From: CALKZN01 sp050633785
Lineage (GTDB): Bacteria; Pseudomonadota; Gammaproteobacteria; Arenicellales; Arenicellaceae
Length of the DNA: 64,000 nt
NCBI GenBank assembly: GCA_050633785.1
Contig: JBOEHE010000033.1
Span: 114,556-178,555, forward strand
Direction: 5' to 3'
Each line of letters opens with the position of its first letter. The first letter of the stretch is position 1. The notes below the pieces were generated by a model, which ran no database searches, was not told the DNA's origin, and saw only the letters and a program-made list of their open reading frames with translations. The position numbers and the translations under genes were made by a program. Positions 17,634-26,723 of this stretch are shown here, in pieces.

Positions 17634-18011
17634 TTAGTCTTGTTCCATCGTTTCTTTGGCATCACTACCAGATTCTGCAGACTCCATAGGGCTTTCAGCG
17701 TCTAAGGATTCTTGCAGCGTTGCCGCATAAGCTGCTTTTTGTTCAGCTTCAGCAAGTTCTTTATTTTTCTGTTGTTTTGCCAGTGCTTCACGCTGTGTGT
17801 CACGGCGTTTATTTCGCTGCGCCTGTCCCTGCATGAACAATTTCAGCTCTGCCTGCCCCCACTCAACGGCTTCCGCTTCAGTCGCAAAACCATCCTGACT
17901 CTTTGAAGTCATTGTTTTTTTTGACGTCACTTGCCGTATAATTTCTGCGGACCAGGCGCTGTTGTCGCTTGCTTGCGCCACCCGGTAATCATATTTCTTG
18001 CCTTTTGCCAT
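17634..18011 (-). CDS. DUF3622-type protein
   Basis: 125 aa from the ATG at 18011 (MAKGKKYDYRVAQ), where the conserved domain begins. An upstream in-frame start at 18104 would add 31 residues including a hydrophobic stretch and cannot be excluded. The recognised features are YDYRV near the start, then SAEIIRQVTSKKTMTSKSQDG and EAEAVEWGQAEL. The C-terminal half is a charged Lys/Glu/Gln helix, likely coiled coil, ending in an acidic tail. Function unknown. Confidence 0.75.
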   Translation of the reverse strand: MAKGKKYDYRVAQASDNSAWSAEIIRQVTSKKTMTSKSQDGFATEAEAVEWGQAELKLFMQGQAQRNKRRDTQREALAKQQKNKELAEAEQKAAYAATLQESLDAESPMESAESGSDAKETMEQD

Positions 18012-18193
18012 TCTCTTTAATGCTCTACAATGTATGGAGGGTATAAGCCTGTCAGTAAATGACATCACCACATACAACAATATTAGTAATAACAGAGTGT
18101 TCAAGTCTGCTCAGAAAGCGCATGATAACACGCACCACCCATAAAATGACTCGACAAATGAAGAAGTTTACTCAGACCGACACACAATGACTT

Positions 18194-18463
18194 ATGGATG
18201 GAAAATCAAGCAATAAAGACCCACTGCACGGCATCACACTCAAAGTAATTGTCTCGAAGCTGCATGAAAAATACGGTTGGGAAGAACTTGGCCGTAGGAT
18301 AAAGATTAATTGTTTTATCAGCGACCCCAGCCTGTCATCCAGCCTTAAATTTCTGCGAAGAACCCCCTGGGCCCGGCAAAAAGTTGAAGCACTATATTTG
18401 AAGACTGACTGGCAAGCGACCAATCCTATCTGGAAAACCTCAAAGCTGCACGATAAAAGCTAG
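18194..18463 (+). CDS. VF530 family (DUF2132) DNA-binding-like protein
   Basis: 89-residue protein with the family signature KDPLHGITL, YGWEELGRRI, CFISDPSLSSSLKFLRRTPW and ARQKVEALYL. VF530 of Vibrio fischeri has a helical fold proposed to bind DNA, but no cellular role is established. It lies alone between the DUF3622 gene (divergent) and yaeQ (convergent). The ribosome binding site is weak. Confidence 0.9.
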   Translation: MDGKSSNKDPLHGITLKVIVSKLHEKYGWEELGRRIKINCFISDPSLSSSLKFLRRTPWARQKVEALYLKTDWQATNPIWKTSKLHDKS

Positions 18464-18488
18464 AGCTGTTGAAATCTCTTACCTTGCT

Positions 18489-19028
18489 CTATGCTTTTCC
18501 TTGCAACGTTTGCCAGGACAGCTGGCACTCACCTTCCTCAGTAGCAATATACGCTGACTCTCCGGTAATCGTTACCGAAAGGTCCATTGTTCGCTGTAAT
18601 AAGGAGGCAAAACTCTGAATATCCTGCCAATCAAAACGAAAAACTTCCGCATCAAATTGTTTGAACTTAGCCTGCCCCTGATCCCACCAGACATCCGATT
18701 TGGAATTAAAGCTATATACTCTGACTGCTGATGCAAGCCGAGTGGCTTTTTTAATTCGATCGACCGCCGGTTCACCCACATCAATCCACAAAGAGGTTTG
18801 ATCATCCATAGTGCGAGACCATATATCAGGCTCTTCAACCACACTCAAACCTTTCGCAAATGCCAATGACTCTTCAGCATTAATACAAAAAGCCATCACT
18901 CTGGCCATCATACGCTCTGGAGTCTCTGATGGATGTTGAGCTATGGTTAAATTCAATGAGTCATAGTAATTGCGTTCAAGATCCGACAACGCAATTCTCA
19001 ATTTATAGATAGTGGGTTTTAATGCCAT
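18489..19028 (-). CDS. yaeQ: YaeQ family protein
   Basis: 179 aa from the ATG at 19028, chosen because AAAGAG lies 5-6 nt upstream; the frame also contains a TTG 15 bp earlier. It begins MALKPTIYKLRIALSDLERN and contains AFCINAEESLAFAKGLS, both characteristic of YaeQ. The family has a PD-(D/E)XK nuclease-like fold with acidic residues (the Asp of PDIWSRT may belong to it). Biological role unclear. Confidence 0.92.
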   Translation of the reverse strand: MALKPTIYKLRIALSDLERNYYDSLNLTIAQHPSETPERMMARVMAFCINAEESLAFAKGLSVVEEPDIWSRTMDDQTSLWIDVGEPAVDRIKKATRLASAVRVYSFNSKSDVWWDQGQAKFKQFDAEVFRFDWQDIQSFASLLQRTMDLSVTITGESAYIATEEGECQLSWQTLQGKA

Positions 19029-19202
19029 GAATACTCTTTTCAATGCATTTCATGTAACACATTGATAGCTAGATATAGAAAGTGCAGCATCATGACACCT
19101 TTCCGTTAAAAATGATCTATTATTTGCATTTTTTCAACTCCCTGTATCTAAAACCAACATTAACTTGGGGGAAACACTTGCAAAACACCAACAATCAAAG
19201 AT

Positions 19203-19222
19203 AATTAACTAATTAGTTAATT
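19203..19222. promoter_or_regulatory. Perfect 20-bp palindrome, candidate ArsR-family operator
   Basis: AATTAACTAATTAGTTAATT reads identically on both strands. It lies in the 315-bp gap between divergent yaeQ and the ArsR-type regulator, 122 bp before the regulator's start. ArsR-family dimers typically bind AT-rich inverted repeats of about this size, so autoregulation is likely. Confidence 0.6.
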
Positions 19223-19343
19223 GCTGTTTTTACCTACGTAATACCGCATCTGATCCAGATTGACAGATTTATAAGCTCTTGAAACACTGAATTGATAAAC
19301 ATCTTACGTTTACCTAAACAACCATAAGTGAAGTTATATAACC

Positions 19344-19661
19344 ATGGATAATACTGCAAAAATATTTGATGCTTTGGCATCAACCGCTCGAAGAAAAATT
19401 CTGGCTTACCTGTCTAAGACAGAGATGTCTGCTGGAGAAATTTGTGACCGCTTTGAGATGTCTCGACCAGCATTATCCAAACACCTGAAGATCCTTGAAA
19501 ACGCAGATCTGGTCTCCAGCTCCAAACGCGGCCAGTTCGTTTATTACTCCATTGTCGAAGAAAATATTGCAAACAGCCTGTTAGGCTTTGTCAGCACACT
19601 CTGCCCAACCAGCACTCAATTAAAAAAAGAAAGTACAGAAAAAGCCAAGGCGAAGAAGTAA
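19344..19661 (+). CDS. ArsR-family winged-helix transcriptional regulator
   Basis: 105 aa. The winged-helix domain spans about 3-80, with recognition helix SRPALSKHLKIL and wing SSSKRGQFVYYSI. The FDALASTARRKIL start matches the ArsR/SdpR-type group. No CVC metal-binding motif is present, and the single Cys of EICDRF plus one near TLCPTS do not make a clear metal site, so the signal is probably not arsenic. The basic C-terminal tail (KKESTEKAKAKK) is unstructured. No obvious target operon is adjacent. Confidence 0.92.
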   Translation: MDNTAKIFDALASTARRKILAYLSKTEMSAGEICDRFEMSRPALSKHLKILENADLVSSSKRGQFVYYSIVEENIANSLLGFVSTLCPTSTQLKKESTEKAKAKK

Positions 19662-19678
19662 TCAGTGTGAACTAGGCC

Positions 19679-20992
19679 CTAATCCAAATCATCCGCTATG
19701 CGCATTTGTGCTGAACGCGCATGCGCGGTTAAAGCTTCAGAACTGGCTATTGTCGCAGCCGTTTTACCAAGAGTATTAGCACTGCCAGCAGAACAATGAA
19801 TAATACTGGTGCGCTTCTGGAAATCATAAACGCCCAGTGGAGAACTGAACCTTGCCGTGCCAGAAGTGGGCAATACATGGCTTGGACCAGCGACATAATC
19901 GCCTAGAGATTCAGAACTGTAACGACCAACAAAAATAGCGCCAGCATGAGTCACCCTGTCACTGAGTGACTCTGCATCCTTATGCATTAACTCCAAATGC
20001 TCTGGGGCAATCATGTCAATAATGTCGACAAACTCCTGTTCATCCTCGGCAACAATAATAGCACCGGTTTTAGCCAGAGACTGTTCGATTATTGTCCGCC
20101 TTTCCATCGTTGGCAGCAGGCGCTTAATCGATTCAAGCACATTATCAGCAACACCAGGGTCAGATGTCAGTAAAATAGATTGTGCCATTTCATCGTGCTC
20201 TGCCTGGGCAAACATATCCATCGCTACCCAATCCGGATCGACGCTGTCATCAGCAACAATCAGCACTTCAGACGGCCCGGCAATCATATCGATTCCGACT
20301 TGTCCAAACACTTGCTTTTTAGCCGATGCCACGTACACATTACCAGGACCCACAATAGTATCAACAGGCGGTACCGTTTCGGTGCCATAAGCCAAAGCAG
20401 CAATAGCCTGAGCCCCTCCGATGGTAAATATACGATCAACACCTGCCAGATAAGCAGCAGCCAGAACCATCTCATTAAGTTCACCTGCTGGAGCTGGCAC
20501 CATCATGACAAGTTCTTTTACGCCAGCCACTTTCGCTGGAATCGCTGTCATCAACACAGATGAAGGATAAGCGGCTTTACCACCAGGAATATACAAACCA
20601 GCCCTTTCCATCGGCAAAATTTTCTGCCCTAAACGCGTGCCGTCCGTTTCCTGGTAAGACCATGAGTCCTGCAACTGATACTGGTGGTAGTGCTTGATAC
20701 GATCAGCCGCATGGGTCAATGCTGAAAACTGTTCCTTGGAAATGTCAGCAGAGGCTTGTTGAAGGCGCTCTTCAGACAACTCTAAAGCGTTGATATTGGT
20801 CACTGTAAAATTATCAAACTTAGCGGTATAGTCAACCAATGCTTGATCGCCGCGAGCCTGAACATCACGAATAATATCCAGAACTAATGCATCTACATTA
20901 GTTTCGGACTCTTGATGCCGGTTCAATACTTGTTTGAGGTCTTTCTCAAAGTCACTGCTAGTGCTATTTAACTGAGTGATGTCAAATGTCAT
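19679..20992 (-). CDS. hisD: Histidinol dehydrogenase HisD
   Basis: 437-residue zinc enzyme that carries out the last two oxidations of histidine synthesis, histidinol to histidine with two NAD+. The zinc/active-site segment QAEHDEMAQ and the catalytic APEHLEL motif are present, as is the GPGNVYV signature. It follows hisG by 33 bp. The rest of the pathway lies 15 kb away at 2245-5155. Confidence 0.98.
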   Translation of the reverse strand: MTFDITQLNSTSSDFEKDLKQVLNRHQESETNVDALVLDIIRDVQARGDQALVDYTAKFDNFTVTNINALELSEERLQQASADISKEQFSALTHAADRIKHYHQYQLQDSWSYQETDGTRLGQKILPMERAGLYIPGGKAAYPSSVLMTAIPAKVAGVKELVMMVPAPAGELNEMVLAAAYLAGVDRIFTIGGAQAIAALAYGTETVPPVDTIVGPGNVYVASAKKQVFGQVGIDMIAGPSEVLIVADDSVDPDWVAMDMFAQAEHDEMAQSILLTSDPGVADNVLESIKRLLPTMERRTIIEQSLAKTGAIIVAEDEQEFVDIIDMIAPEHLELMHKDAESLSDRVTHAGAIFVGRYSSESLGDYVAGPSHVLPTSGTARFSSPLGVYDFQKRTSIIHCSAGSANTLGKTAATIASSEALTAHARSAQMRIADDLD

Positions 20993-21025
20993 CAGTATCT
21001 ACCCGTATGCTGAAATTTATGAGTC

Positions 21026-21655
21026 TTAAGCTGCTACCACAGCTGACAGTTGTTGATTAATCGTTGCAATCGCTTCGTGCTGAACTCTTAAAGAGGCAAC
21101 ATTGGCTATCAAACGACAGCTGATATCAGCGATATGTTCCTGTTCAACCAGATTATTCGCTCGCAATGTATTGCCGGTTTCAACCAAGTCTACAATCTTA
21201 TCGGCCAATCCAACCAGAGGAGCCAACTCCATAGAGCCATAAAGCTTGACCAACTCAACCTGCTCTCCTTTCGATGCATAATAGTGCTCCGCAATATTGA
21301 CGTATTTGGTTGCCACGCGCAATCGGCGTTGGTTTGACAATGGCTGTTCGTTCTCATGCCCTGCAACCATGATGCGGCAACGAGCAATTTGCAGGTCCAA
21401 TAGTTCGGCTACGCCTTCACCACCATGTTCCATTAAACCATCTTTACCGACTACGCCCAGATCAGCTGAGCCAAATTGAACGTATGTTGGTACATCCGTT
21501 GCGCGAAGGATGACAAATTCCACATCATCCCGATTGGTCGGCAAAATAAGTTTGCGACTTTCATTCGGGTCTTCCAGGGGAACAAGATCAATTTGCTCCA
21601 ACAAAGGAAGCGTTTGCTTCAGGATACGGCCTTTCGACAGGGCTATTCTAATCAC
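21026..21655 (-). CDS. hisG: ATP phosphoribosyltransferase HisG (short form)
   Basis: Catalyses the first, committed step of histidine synthesis, joining ATP and PRPP. At 209 aa it is the short form that lacks the C-terminal regulatory domain and normally needs HisZ, which is not in the window. The PRPP-binding loop DLVETGNTLRANNL is recognisable. It lies between murA and hisD in the usual gammaproteobacterial order. Confidence 0.97.
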   Translation of the reverse strand: MIRIALSKGRILKQTLPLLEQIDLVPLEDPNESRKLILPTNRDDVEFVILRATDVPTYVQFGSADLGVVGKDGLMEHGGEGVAELLDLQIARCRIMVAGHENEQPLSNQRRLRVATKYVNIAEHYYASKGEQVELVKLYGSMELAPLVGLADKIVDLVETGNTLRANNLVEQEHIADISCRLIANVASLRVQHEAIATINQQLSAVVAA

Positions 21656-21727
21656 GGTGTTCTTCTTAGCTATTCTTACGTTTATAAATTGAGTTATTTC
21701 TGCTACTCAGCTAATCAACCCAAAAGG

Positions 21728-23020
21728 TTAATAGAGCAGAGATTTTTCTTTTTCCCACAAATGACTCGGGATTCGCCTGATATTGGCACCCAGCTGCGAC
21801 AGCTTTTCCTCGATACATTCATAACCACGGTCTATATGATAAATCCGGTCTATGACGGTCGGCTTTTCCGAAACCAGACCCGCAAGAGCCAGGCAGGCAG
21901 ACGCTCGTAAATCCGTAGCCATCACAGGTGCACCCTGCAAATGTTCTATCCCGGTTACAACTGCAGTATTGCCTTGCAATTCAATTTCTGCCCCCATGCG
22001 CTGCAATTCCTGCACATGCATGAAACGGTTTTCAAAGATAGTTTCTACAACAGTACCCGTGCCTTCGGCAACAGCATTCAACAAAACGAATTGCGCTTGC
22101 ATATCTGTAGGAAAAGCAGGATATGGTGCGGTACGAATACTGACTGCCTGAGGTCGTTTTCCATGCATATCCACTTCAATGGACGTACCATCAACAGTGA
22201 CATCAGCACCCGCTTCACGCAGTTTATCCAATACAGATTCCAAATATCGAGGTTCCGTATTCAAGGTTTTAACCCGACCACGGGTAACAGCACCAGCAAC
22301 CAGGTAGGTGCCTGTTTCGATTCGATCAGCAATCACATGGTGTCTGGCAGAATGCATACTGTCAACACCTTCAATAGTGATCTCATCAGTGCCAGCACCT
22401 GATATTTTCGCCCCCATGGCATTCAGGCAAATAGCCAGGTCTGTCACTTCTGGTTCACGCGCAGCATTCTCAATGATGGTTGTACCATTGGCCAGAGCCG
22501 CAGCCATCATCAAGTTTTCTGTACCGGTCACGGACACCATATCCATAAAAATACGCGCACCCTGCAGGCGTTCACAAGATGCTTTGATATAGCCATCTTC
22601 GATGATGATATCAGCGCCCATAGCTTCAAGACCTTTGATATGCAGATTCACTGGACGTGAACCAATTGCACAGCCACCAGGCAATGACACTTCAGCCCGC
22701 CCCATTCTTGCCAGTAATGGGCCAAGCACCAGAATGGAGGCGCGCATGGTTTTCACCAACTCATAAGGCGCTCTGATCTGGTTCAGCTCGGTGGCATCTG
22801 CATCAATATGCATATTTTCATCGATCTGCATCTGCACACCCAGGTGTGATAACAGGCTCATAGTGGTCGTAATATCCTGCAAATGCGGCACATTACTCAA
22901 GGTCAACACACCATCAACCAACAATGATGACATCAAAATTGGCAATGCCGCATTTTTGGCGCCAGAAATATTAACTTCGCCATTCAATGGACCTGCGCCC
23001 GTTACAACCAGCTTATCCAT
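21728..23020 (-). CDS. murA: UDP-N-acetylglucosamine 1-carboxyvinyltransferase MurA
   Basis: 430 aa. First committed enzyme of peptidoglycan synthesis, transferring enolpyruvyl from PEP to UDP-GlcNAc. The active-site loop LPGGCAIGSRPV carries the catalytic cysteine that fosfomycin targets. The start SGAKNAALPI and the end region DRGYECIEEKLSQLGA are typical. It is the 5'-neighbour of hisG and follows grxD by 27 bp. Confidence 0.98.
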   Translation of the reverse strand: MDKLVVTGAGPLNGEVNISGAKNAALPILMSSLLVDGVLTLSNVPHLQDITTTMSLLSHLGVQMQIDENMHIDADATELNQIRAPYELVKTMRASILVLGPLLARMGRAEVSLPGGCAIGSRPVNLHIKGLEAMGADIIIEDGYIKASCERLQGARIFMDMVSVTGTENLMMAAALANGTTIIENAAREPEVTDLAICLNAMGAKISGAGTDEITIEGVDSMHSARHHVIADRIETGTYLVAGAVTRGRVKTLNTEPRYLESVLDKLREAGADVTVDGTSIEVDMHGKRPQAVSIRTAPYPAFPTDMQAQFVLLNAVAEGTGTVVETIFENRFMHVQELQRMGAEIELQGNTAVVTGIEHLQGAPVMATDLRASACLALAGLVSEKPTVIDRIYHIDRGYECIEEKLSQLGANIRRIPSHLWEKEKSLLY

Positions 23021-23047
23021 TTCGATACTCTTTCTTGTCGGTCATTT

Positions 23048-23362
23048 TTAGGCTTCTGGAGCTTGCAATGCTTGCTGCAATTCTCCGGACTGATACATTT
23101 CCATCATGATATCGCTACCGCCGATAAATTCGCCTTTGACATACAATTGGGGAATTGTCGGCCAATTGGAAAACTGTTTAATACCTTCGCGGATCTCAGC
23201 ATCAGCCAACACATCAACGGTTGTAAATTGTGCCCCGCAGGCATTTAAAATCTGGATAGCACGGCCGGAAAAGCCGCATTGAGGGAAGTTAGCATTACCC
23301 TTCATGTACAATACGATTTCGTTTTCCGAAACTGTCTTTTGGATTGTTTCTTGAGCAGACAT
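23048..23362 (-). CDS. grxD: Monothiol glutaredoxin, Grx4/GrxD type
   Basis: 104 aa with the monothiol active site CGFS in FPQCGFSGRA and the glutathione-binding WPTIPQLYV and GGSDIMMEM segments. Such glutaredoxins bind and deliver [2Fe-2S] clusters, usually with a BolA partner. A BolA-family gene lies immediately upstream in the same orientation, which fits that partnership. Confidence 0.95.
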   Translation of the reverse strand: MSAQETIQKTVSENEIVLYMKGNANFPQCGFSGRAIQILNACGAQFTTVDVLADAEIREGIKQFSNWPTIPQLYVKGEFIGGSDIMMEMYQSGELQQALQAPEA

Positions 23363-23412
23363 TTTAGTACCTCTGTATTCTGTATAATTTCTGTAATTTT
23401 AAGTGAAGTAAG

Positions 23413-23652
23413 TTAGCTGGCCTGTTGCTCAGCTGGTGTCATTGTTTTCATTGACAAGGCATGCACTTCTGCTTTCATTTTATCACCCAGAATGGCATAA
23501 ACCATCTGGTGACGTTGGATGCGCGATTTGTTTTCAAACTGCTGGCTGATAATTACTGCTTCAAAGTGATGTCCATCACCATCGACACTAATGCTTGAGT
23601 CAGCATCAAAACCTGCTGCAATCCACGTTTTAAGTTGTTCTGGAGTTACCAT
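23413..23652 (-). CDS. ibaG: BolA-family protein IbaG/YrbA
   Basis: 79-residue BolA-fold protein. The conserved His lies in RIQRHQMVYAIL, the likely Fe-S ligand shared with monothiol glutaredoxins. The location between the Mla/ABC genes and murA is the usual place of ibaG. The product probably forms a [2Fe-2S] heterodimer with the GrxD encoded 50 bp downstream. Confidence 0.93.
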   Translation of the reverse strand: MVTPEQLKTWIAAGFDADSSISVDGDGHHFEAVIISQQFENKSRIQRHQMVYAILGDKMKAEVHALSMKTMTPAEQQAS

Positions 23653-23843
23653 TTTTTGTTTTCAGCCTTAAATAATATATAGATCGAAGGATACATGATT
23701 CGACAATTTTCAACCAGAGATTCAAACACACAAACCGGCTCAAAGCGCATAAAAATGGCTTATTTCAAGCCAGAGACTGCTCAAACCAATACGCTAAGCC
23801 GAAATCACGGTCATTATTGCAATGTCAGCAAGCCAAGGTTTGC

Positions 23844-24599
23844 TTAATGACGTAATTTATAGCCAGTTATCAGCAAGCGCATTGCAATTATAGTGACCAC
23901 TATCGCCGCGAATAAGACCACGAAAAAACTCAACAACACGGGCTGGTCTGACTGGCCAAAAAAACCATAACGAAAACCGTCAATCATATAAAAGAAAGGG
24001 TTAAACTTGGACAAAGTCTGCCAGAAAGGAGTTAAGGAGTTTATTGAATAAAACACACCGCTGAGAAAGGTCAATGGCATAATAATAAAATTTTGAAATG
24101 CTGCCAATTGGTCATACTTATCAGCCCAGATACCGCCAATCAAACCCAGGGCTCCCATGGTCCAACTTCCCAGAAAGGCAAATGCCAACACAACAAGAAA
24201 GTTTTCAACCGGCACTTTGACGTAGAAGACGGCAACCATAAAAACACCAACACCGACTAAAATGCCACGCGCAACGGATGCCCCCACATAAGCCAGAAAA
24301 AACTCCCAGTGGCTGAATGGTGGCAACAGGACAAAGATGATGTTGCCGTTAGCCTTGGCCTGAATCAAACTGGAAGAGGAATTGGCAAATGCATTTTGTA
24401 TGACCGACATCATTAACAGGCCCGGAATAATAAACGCACTGTAACTGATGCCTGGAAACACTTCGATTTTGCCTTCAAGCACATGACCAAAGACAACCAG
24501 ATACAGTAGTGCTGTCACTACAGGTGCTAATACGGTTTGAAACCACACTTTCATAAAGCGTGAGGTTTCCTTGCGGAACAACATGAAAACAGCAGTCAT
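23844..24599 (-). CDS. yadH: ABC-2 type transporter permease, YadH-like
   Basis: 251-residue membrane protein with about six transmembrane helices and the ABC-2 signature around ISYSAFIIPGLLMMSVIQNAF. Its start overlaps the ATPase gene stop by 4 bp. E. coli YadGH is the closest named pair; substrates are not established. Position between mla and ibaG is common in related genomes and does not by itself tie it to lipid transport. Confidence 0.93.
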   Translation of the reverse strand: MTAVFMLFRKETSRFMKVWFQTVLAPVVTALLYLVVFGHVLEGKIEVFPGISYSAFIIPGLLMMSVIQNAFANSSSSLIQAKANGNIIFVLLPPFSHWEFFLAYVGASVARGILVGVGVFMVAVFYVKVPVENFLVVLAFAFLGSWTMGALGLIGGIWADKYDQLAAFQNFIIMPLTFLSGVFYSINSLTPFWQTLSKFNPFFYMIDGFRYGFFGQSDQPVLLSFFVVLFAAIVVTIIAMRLLITGYKLRH

Positions 24600-25516
24600 T
24601 CGGCACCCCCATTACCCGTTAATTGTATAAACACATCTTCAAGTTTGTCATCCAGAACACGGATATCATTAATCGATACCCCATGGCTACGTAACTGATC
24701 AACCAGACTAATCACGGTATCCTGACCAGCATGTATTTGAAACTGTGCTTCCAGACCATTCTGTCTGACCAACTTTAACTGCAACTCCTCAGGTAGAGCA
24801 GCTATAGGTTCCGTTGTAGACACCAGCAAAGTACGCCCAAGACCTCGAGCCAACAAATCACGTTTGTTTTCCAAGGCGATCAATTCGCCTTTATCAATAA
24901 TAGCAATACGATCACACAGCTCTTCGGCTTCTTCCAGATAGTGAGTGGTCAGAACCATGGTATGTCCCTTGGCATGCATTTCATTAATAAAACGCCATAA
25001 ATTCTTGCGCAATTCAACATCCACACCCGCCGTTGGTTCATCCAGTACAACGACAGGCGGTTGATGAACCAGAGCCAGAGCAATTAACAATCGACGTTTC
25101 ATTCCGCCGGACAAAGCCCGCAAATTGGTAGTCGCTTTATCCTGTAGCCCCAAGCCCTGCAACAATTCATCAATCCAATCATCGTTTTTACGGATACCGT
25201 AATACCCAGACTGAAAACGCAAAGCCTCACGAACATTAAAAAATGGATCATAGACCAGCTCCTGTGGAACGACTCCCAGACTGTTACGTGCTTGCCGAAA
25301 GTCTTTTTGAACATCATGTCCCATGACCCGAGCACTCCCAGAACTGGGGCTCACTAAACCAGCCAGAATATTAATCAAAGTCGATTTACCAGCCCCATTA
25401 GGCCCCAGCAGACCAAAAAATTCGCCTTGACGCACCGAAAAATCCACACCATTTAATGCATTCAGTTCGCCATATTGCTTGCGAAGGCCACTAATTTCTA
25501 TCGCATTATCAGTCAT
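24596..25516 (-). CDS. yadG: ABC transporter ATP-binding protein, YadG-like
   Basis: 306-residue ATPase with Walker A GPNGAGKST, signature LSGGMKRRLLIAL and Walker B VVLDEPTAG, followed by the H-loop TTHYLEE. A C-terminal extension of about 80 residues is usual for ABC-2 exporters of this group. It forms the transporter with the YadH-like permease. Confidence 0.95.
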   Translation of the reverse strand: MTDNAIEISGLRKQYGELNALNGVDFSVRQGEFFGLLGPNGAGKSTLINILAGLVSPSSGSARVMGHDVQKDFRQARNSLGVVPQELVYDPFFNVREALRFQSGYYGIRKNDDWIDELLQGLGLQDKATTNLRALSGGMKRRLLIALALVHQPPVVVLDEPTAGVDVELRKNLWRFINEMHAKGHTMVLTTHYLEEAEELCDRIAIIDKGELIALENKRDLLARGLGRTLLVSTTEPIAALPEELQLKLVRQNGLEAQFQIHAGQDTVISLVDQLRSHGVSINDIRVLDDKLEDVFIQLTGNGGAE

Positions 25517-25605
25517 ATAACATCAGGAAAACATGAGTAAACTCAATCTACAGAAAATCTGGATAATACCAGCTTAAAGGGAATCAGTGTCCGTCTTACA
25601 ACACA

Positions 25606-25881
25606 CTATTGATAAACGAACAAGGACTCTAAATCGCATACATCCAGCATAGCCTTGAGTTGCTCAGAAGCCCCCATTAACACAAGTGGCTTACCTTGTT
25701 GTTTCAATTGACGCAGCCAATGCAGCAGCAAGGCAACCCCGGCACTATCTACCCGCTCTGCCGCAGACAAATCAATCTGCACAGTTTCTCCGGCTGCGGA
25801 AAAAATATCAGTCTGTGCCAAATAATCATTGACTGTCGCCAGTGTTAATTCGCCTTTGATCAGTACCGGTTCATTAGTCAT
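25606..25881 (-). CDS. mlaB: MlaB, STAS-domain subunit of the Mla lipid transporter
   Basis: 91-residue STAS protein that binds MlaF and stabilises and activates the MlaFEDB complex at the inner membrane. The functional loop is ERVDSAGVALLLHW. It is the last gene of mlaF-E-D-C-B, about 90 bp after mlaC with an 11-bp repeat array between. Confidence 0.92.
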   Translation of the reverse strand: MTNEPVLIKGELTLATVNDYLAQTDIFSAAGETVQIDLSAAERVDSAGVALLLHWLRQLKQQGKPLVLMGASEQLKAMLDVCDLESLFVYQ

Positions 25882-25937
25882 GGATATACACCGAAAGTTG
25901 TTCTTAACCTATAACAGAAAGGCGTTTAGAAAACGTT

Positions 25938-25981
25938 GTTCAAACACTGTTCAAACACAGCTCAAACACTGTTCAAACATC
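25938..25981. repeat. Four 11-bp tandem repeats at the mlaC/mlaB junction
   Basis: GTTCAAACACT, GTTCAAACACA, GCTCAAACACT and GTTCAAACATC follow head to tail at 25938-25981. The last copy contains the mlaC stop codon (25973-25975). The unit length is not a multiple of three, so expansion past the stop could alter the MlaC C-terminus; most of the array is intergenic. Confidence 0.85.
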
Positions 25982-26605
25982 GTTCTTTTTCTGCAAATCA
26001 GAAATCAAGCCGTCCAAACCTTTGGACTCAATCAAACTGTTATATTGCGAACGGTACAGCTGCACCAGTGAAGTTGATGTTTCAGGCGTGATAATTTTAA
26101 TGTCATACACACGCCAGCGATCATCATCTTTATTACTCATTGAGTAAATAACAGGGACCACAGAACCCGACTTGGTGACAAACTCGGTCTTCACTTTCAC
26201 TCGGTCACCGCCTTTGTATTCAAGGGGGATGTAATTTATGGTTTCACCTGAATATTCAAAAATAGCAGTCGCATAAGTTTTTAATAAGGATTTCTTAAAC
26301 TGAGCAACAAATTCTTTTTTTTGATCAGCGGTTGCCTTCCTCCAATGCTTACCCAGAACCAACTTGGAAAAGCGCTCAAAGTGAATCGCTGGCTGCAACA
26401 CCTGTTCAACGGCAGCGTAGAGTTTCTGATTGTCTTTTGACAGTTCATCCCGACGTTCTTCAAGTTGCTGCAAAGCACTTTGAATAGTCGTTTTAACCAC
26501 TTCGTCAGGTGGAGTCATCTGGGCACTGACGGCTGCAGAAATGCTGAATAAGCCAAATAATGAAACCGTTAATATGGAGATAACTAAACGTCTGGTGGCA
26601 TTCAT
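25973..26605 (-). CDS. mlaC: MlaC, periplasmic phospholipid shuttle
   Basis: 210 aa with a Sec signal peptide (about 1-29, ending VSAQ). The MlaC/Ttg2D fold follows, including LGKHWRKAT and the C-terminal VYDIKI segment. It carries phospholipids between the outer-membrane MlaA complex and the inner-membrane MlaFEDB complex. MlaA is not encoded in the window. Confidence 0.95.
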   Translation of the reverse strand: MNATRRLVISILTVSLFGLFSISAAVSAQMTPPDEVVKTTIQSALQQLEERRDELSKDNQKLYAAVEQVLQPAIHFERFSKLVLGKHWRKATADQKKEFVAQFKKSLLKTYATAIFEYSGETINYIPLEYKGGDRVKVKTEFVTKSGSVVPVIYSMSNKDDDRWRVYDIKIITPETSTSLVQLYRSQYNSLIESKGLDGLISDLQKKNDV

Positions 26606-26723
26606 AGCCTATTCCTCTAATTCACTTTTAATGTTCTATACAGTTTAATTTAGTTAAGCTGAACACAGGCTTAACAAATCATGCAAGGCTTACCCTAAAA
26701 AGACCCAGGCACCTGCAAGCTTA

